NCBI GenBank assembly: GCA_024694365.1
Contig: JAILJX010000040.1
Span: 1-64,000 of the forward strand
Source: Kiritimatiellia bacterium
GTDB taxonomy: Bacteria; Verrucomicrobiota; Kiritimatiellia; RFP12; UBA1067
Reading direction: 5' to 3'
Length of the DNA: 64,000 nt
Each line of letters starts with the position of its first letter. Position 1 is the first letter of the stretch. Below, one piece after another: positions 61,259 through 64,000 of this stretch. The notes beneath the pieces were generated by a model. The model was not told where the DNA came from. It ran no database searches and saw only the letters and a list, made by a program, of their open reading frames with translations. Made by a program: the position numbers and the translations under genes.

Positions 61259-61419
61259 TTTGCGGCGGACATTTTTGATACAATATACCCCAATCTGCGA
61301 CTGTCTTAGGAGGTTATCCCTGCCGCGGATGCCGGCGTTGAGTCGGCGTGTGGCGCCCTTGCGGACGCCGGCAGGGCATCGGCTTCCCGGTTTGCAGCCA
61401 TAAAAAGAAAGAAAAAAAG
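61255..61419 (+). promoter_or_regulatory. rpsO promoter and structured leader
   Basis: A -35 box TTGATT (61255-61260) and a -10 TACAAT (61279-61284) are spaced 18 bp apart. The leader is about 130 nt. It contains AGGAGG at 61310-61315, 105 nt from the rpsO start, and a GC-rich stem pairing CCCTGCCG...GCCGGCG with CGCCGGCAGGG. The rpsO ATG itself has only a weak AAAGAAAG site. Such structure suggests S15 autoregulation. A 24-codon open frame from ATG 61329 to TAA lies inside. Confidence 0.55.
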
Positions 61420-61680
61420 ATGAAAATCGACAAAGCCGCCATCAAGAACGAGTTCCAGCGCCACGACCGCGATACCGGGTCCTGCGAGGTCCAGATCGCG
61501 CTTCTCACGAAGGAGATCGAGGCTCTCACGGCGCATCTCAAGGCGAACAAGCATGACCACAGCTCGCGCTACGGGCTTCTCCGCAAGGTCCAGAACCGCC
61601 GCAACCTTCTCAACTACTTCAAGCGCGAGAACGAGGAAGGCTACAAGGCGCTCATCGCGAAGCTTGGCCTCCGCCGCTAA
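61420..61680 (+). CDS. rpsO: Ribosomal protein S15
   Basis: The 86-residue protein matches S15 throughout: [22 protein letters not shown], the 16S-binding [23 protein letters not shown] block and a normal C-terminus. The family is 88-89 residues. I chose the ATG at 61420; an in-frame upstream extension covers only the leader. It is followed by pnp, the standard rpsO-pnp arrangement. Confidence 0.96.
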   Translation: MKIDKAAIKNEFQRHDRDTGSCEVQIALLTKEIEALTAHLKANKHDHSSRYGLLRKVQNRRNLLNYFKRENEEGYKALIAKLGLRR

Positions 61681-61717
61681 AGTTTACAAACAGTAAACAG
61701 AAAAAGAAAACAGACCA

Positions 61718-63832
61718 ATGCAAGGTGCAAAGCAATTCAAGGTCGACATCGCGGGGACGGACCTCGTGATAGAGACCGGCCTCCTGGCTCAGCAGGCTGC
61801 GGGGGCAGTCACCGTATCGTACGGTGACACGACCGTCTTCACGGCGGTTACGAATACCGATACTCCGCGGGAGGGAATCGACTTCTTCCCGCTGCAGTGC
61901 GAATACCGCGAGAAGTTCTACGCAGCCGGAAAGTTTCCGGGCGGGTTCTTCAAGCGCGAGGCCCGTCCCACCAGCAAGGAGATACTGACGGCCCGCATGT
62001 GCGACCGTCCGATACGTCCGCTGTTCCCCGACGGATATTACAACGACGTACAGGTCAACTCGACGCTGATACAGTCCGACGGCACGCGCGAGGCCGACTT
62101 CCTCGCGGTCAACGCCGCTTCTGCCGCTCTCCACATCAGCGACATCCCGTTCATGGGTCCGATCGGATGCGTCCGCATCGGCCGCGTCAACGGAGAGTGG
62201 GTCATCAACCCGACTCACGAGCAGAAGGCCAAGAGCGACATCGACCTCCTCTACGCCGGTCTCAGGGGCAAGTTCCTGATGATGGAAGGCTCCGCCGCCG
62301 AGATCAGCGACGAGGATTTCGTCGCGGCCCTCAAGCGCGCCCATGAGGAAGTGGAGAAGATCATCGATCTCCAGATCGAGATGCGCCGCGCCTTGGGCAA
62401 GCCCGACAAGGACATCCACGACGTTCCGCAGCCTGCGGACAAGATGGACTTCATCCGCAAGGAAGGCGGTGAGGCTCTTGCGGAGGCTCTGCTGATCAAG
62501 GGCAAGCTCGAGCGTCAGGGCAAGGTTTCCGCCATCAAGGAAGATCTCCTGAAAAAGGTCTCCGAGAAGTGGCCCGAGATCGACGCCGTCGGTTTCGTCC
62601 ATCTCTTCGACGCTCTCGAAATCGAGACGGTCCGCAAGAATGTGCTCGAAAAGGGCAAGCGCATCGACGGTCGCGCCCAGCACGAGATACGCCCGCTTTC
62701 GGCGCAGGTCGGGGTGTTCCCGCGTCTGCACGGTTCCGCGATCTTCTCGCGCGGCGAGACCCAGTCGTTCGCGACGGTGACTCTCGGCACGAAGAAGGAC
62801 GCCCAGGATCTCGACTCCGTGACCGGAGGCGACGTTTCCAAGCGCTTCATGCTCCACTACAACTTCCCGCCCTACTGCACGGGCGAGGTCGGGCGTCTCG
62901 GTTCGACGGGCCGCCGCGAAATCGGTCACGGCGCGCTTGCCGAGAGGTCGATCGCCGAGGTTCTCCCCGACGATTTTCCGTACTCGATCCGCGTAGTGAG
63001 CGAAATCATGGGCTCCAACGGCTCTTCGTCCATGGCCTCGATCTGCAACGGCTGCCTCGCTCTCATGGACGCGGGCGTTCCTCTCAAGAGGACCGTCGCA
63101 GGCATTTCGATCGGCCTGTTCACCAATGCCGACCAGTCTCAGAAGGTCCTCGTCACCGACATTCTCGGCGCTGAAGACCACTGCGGCGACATGGACTTCA
63201 AGGTCGGCGGCACGAAGAAGGGCATCACGGGCTTTCAGGTCGACCTGAAGCTTCGCGGTCTCACCTGGGATCTCGTCGAGGGCGCGATAAAGGCGGCCCA
63301 CGACGCACGTCTCAAGATCATCGACTACATGGAGAGCGTCATCCCGGCGCCCCGCGCGGAACTCAACAAGTACGCGCCGAGGATCGAGGAGATGCAGATT
63401 CCCGTGGACAAGATCGGCGCGCTGATCGGTCCCGGCGGATCCAACATCCGTGCGATAGTCGAGACGACCGGCGCTCAGATCGACATCGACGACGACGGCA
63501 AGGTCTCGATTTTCGCGACGTCCGCCGAATCGATGAAGGCGGCGAAGGATGCCGTGGGCGCGGTTTCGGCTGTGGCCGAGCCCGGCAAAATCTACGAAGG
63601 CACCGTTTCCGGGATCAAGGACTTCGGCGCGTTCGTCACGATCCTTCCCGGCATGGACGGACTTTGCCACATCTCCGAGCTTTCCGACAAGCGCGTCCCC
63701 TCCGTGGAGGCCGTCTGCAAAGTCGGCGACAAGATGATGGTCAAGTGCCTCGATGTGGACGACCGTGGCCGCATCAAGCTTTCCCGCAAGGCCGCCATGG
63801 TCGAGCTCGACGCTCAAGCCGCCAAAGCCTGA
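61718..63832 (+). CDS. pnp: Polyribonucleotide nucleotidyltransferase (PNPase)
   Basis: The 704-residue exoribonuclease has two RNase PH domains (about 1-210 and 310-540), the linking helical domain, the KH domain (GALIGPGGSNIRAIVETTGAQIDIDD, about 565-590) and a C-terminal S1 domain (GKIYEGTVSGIKDFGAFVTILPGMDGLCHISE, about 625-690). It degrades RNA 3'-5' with phosphate. The gene is complete and ends just before a terminator. Confidence 0.97.
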   Translation: MQGAKQFKVDIAGTDLVIETGLLAQQAAGAVTVSYGDTTVFTAVTNTDTPREGIDFFPLQCEYREKFYAAGKFPGGFFKREARPTSKEILTARMCDRPIRPLFPDGYYNDVQVNSTLIQSDGTREADFLAVNAASAALHISDIPFMGPIGCVRIGRVNGEWVINPTHEQKAKSDIDLLYAGLRGKFLMMEGSAAEISDEDFVAALKRAHEEVEKIIDLQIEMRRALGKPDKDIHDVPQPADKMDFIRKEGGEALAEALLIKGKLERQGKVSAIKEDLLKKVSEKWPEIDAVGFVHLFDALEIETVRKNVLEKGKRIDGRAQHEIRPLSAQVGVFPRLHGSAIFSRGETQSFATVTLGTKKDAQDLDSVTGGDVSKRFMLHYNFPPYCTGEVGRLGSTGRREIGHGALAERSIAEVLPDDFPYSIRVVSEIMGSNGSSSMASICNGCLALMDAGVPLKRTVAGISIGLFTNADQSQKVLVTDILGAEDHCGDMDFKVGGTKKGITGFQVDLKLRGLTWDLVEGAIKAAHDARLKIIDYMESVIPAPRAELNKYAPRIEEMQIPVDKIGALIGPGGSNIRAIVETTGAQIDIDDDGKVSIFATSAESMKAAKDAVGAVSAVAEPGKIYEGTVSGIKDFGAFVTILPGMDGLCHISELSDKRVPSVEAVCKVGDKMMVKCLDVDDRGRIKLSRKAAMVELDAQAAKA

Positions 63833-63857
63833 CGCCATCCGTGCAATCGGATCCAAG

Positions 63858-63888
63858 GAGACGCCGGCATTGTCCGGCGTCTCTTTTT
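63858..63888 (+). terminator. Intrinsic terminator after pnp
   Basis: A 10-bp stem (GAGACGCCGG 63858-63867 with CCGGCGTCTC 63874-63883) and 6-nt loop are followed by TTTTT. Confidence 0.9.
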
Positions 63889-63892
63889 CTGT

Positions 63893-63931
63893 TTGCAAAA
63901 ACGGATGCGGATAGGGTATAATATCTATCCG
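63893..63931 (+). promoter_or_regulatory. Promoter with inverted repeat at right edge
   Basis: A -35 box TTGCAA (63893-63898) and a -10 box TATAAT (63917-63922) are spaced 18 bp apart. A 7-bp inverted repeat, CGGATAG (63908-63914) and CTATCCG (63925-63931), frames the -10 box and could be an operator. Confidence 0.55.
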
Positions 63932-63984
63932 GAAAATCCTACTGAAAATCCAATGCAAGGCATGGAACGGACACGGCAAGGCAC

Positions 63985-64000
63985 ATGAGCGACTTCGTAC
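63985..64000 (+). CDS. Possible start of a gene (runs off right edge)
   Basis: An ATG at 63985 (MSDFV...) lies about 62 nt after the -10 box. An earlier ATG at 63953 gives only an 11-codon frame that overlaps this ATG at its TGA. Too little is present to identify the product. Confidence 0.3.

Noticed and set aside
61329..61403. 24-codon open frame in the rpsO leader as a real gene
   Set aside because: Composition and position fit RNA structure better; AGGAGG is 13 nt away. I mention it only as part of the leader.
1..64000. CRISPR array, tRNA or rRNA genes
   Set aside because: No regularly spaced repeats and no cloverleaf-like or rRNA-like segments were seen in the few intergenic gaps.

Overview
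The window is GC-rich bacterial chromosomal DNA, densely packed and almost entirely coded on the + strand; the main exceptions are a partial IS30 transposase at the left edge and hrpA with a LysR remnant at 54.5-58.0 kb. I found no rRNA, tRNA or CRISPR array. The gene set suggests an anaerobic, glycan-degrading, probably Gram-negative bacterium: secreted GH10 xylanase, GH67-like and GH123/DUF4091-like proteins and a sialidase, [FeFe] hydrogenases, several radical SAM proteins, a PPi/ATP-type phosphofructokinase, type IV pilus ATPases and LysM proteins. A member of the PVC group from a gut-like habitat (Kiritimatiellota, Lentisphaerota or Verrucomicrobiota) fits best, but that is inference from gene content, not proof.

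Layout. 0-0.6 kb: edge of an IS30-family element and a repeat/palindrome region. 0.6-7.9 kb: membrane/TPR protein, dihydroorotase, purine nucleoside phosphorylase and XerD-like recombinase in an overlapping run, then phosphofructokinase and a BASS transporter. 8.0-15.2 kb: a pentose-use operon (XylR-type regulator, AraD epimerase, FGGY kinase, Na+/sugar symporter, GH67-like enzyme) whose regulator start lies in a perfect 16-bp inverted repeat. 15.2-23.9 kb: serS, a thioredoxin-reductase-like protein lacking its NADPH motif, pyrF, ilvC, a secreted unknown, a Kef-type antiporter, HU and a pyridoxal kinase. 23.9-30.7 kb: radical SAM protein, serine recombinase, xylanase, DUF4091 protein, then a NifU/short-DUF1846/SPASM-radical-SAM operon. 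30.7-33.0 kb: CsoR plus a P1B metal ATPase with a clear operator. 33.1-39.7 kb: trpS, scpA, scpB, LysM proteins, purD, a WalJ-like hydrolase. 39.8-40.6 kb: a decayed IS with inverted ends and a 16-bp target duplication. 40.6-48.5 kb: a redox island with a sensory (group C) [FeFe] hydrogenase, PP2C phosphatase, two thioredoxin-fold ferredoxins, a second (group B) hydrogenase, a ferredoxin-type aldo/keto reductase and a polyferredoxin fused to DUF1893. 48.6-54.5 kb: ABC ATPase, PilB-PilT-PilB ATPases, two small genes. 54.5-64 kb: hrpA (minus), a secreted unknown, tsaD, sialidase, rpsO and pnp.

The most striking feature across the window is regulatory. Many genes start only 6-11 nt after a near-consensus, often extended -10 box (GGTATAAT), with no Shine-Dalgarno site, so their mRNAs should be leaderless or nearly so. 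Others in the same window have long leaders with strong Shine-Dalgarno sites. Some of these -10 boxes are fused to the U-tract of the preceding terminator or directly follow a stop codon.

The best candidate for a distinctive biological system is the 40.6-48.5 kb island. It reads as a hydrogen- or redox-sensing hydrogenase that may signal through a phosphatase, next to a second hydrogenase and a membrane electron-transfer fusion protein.
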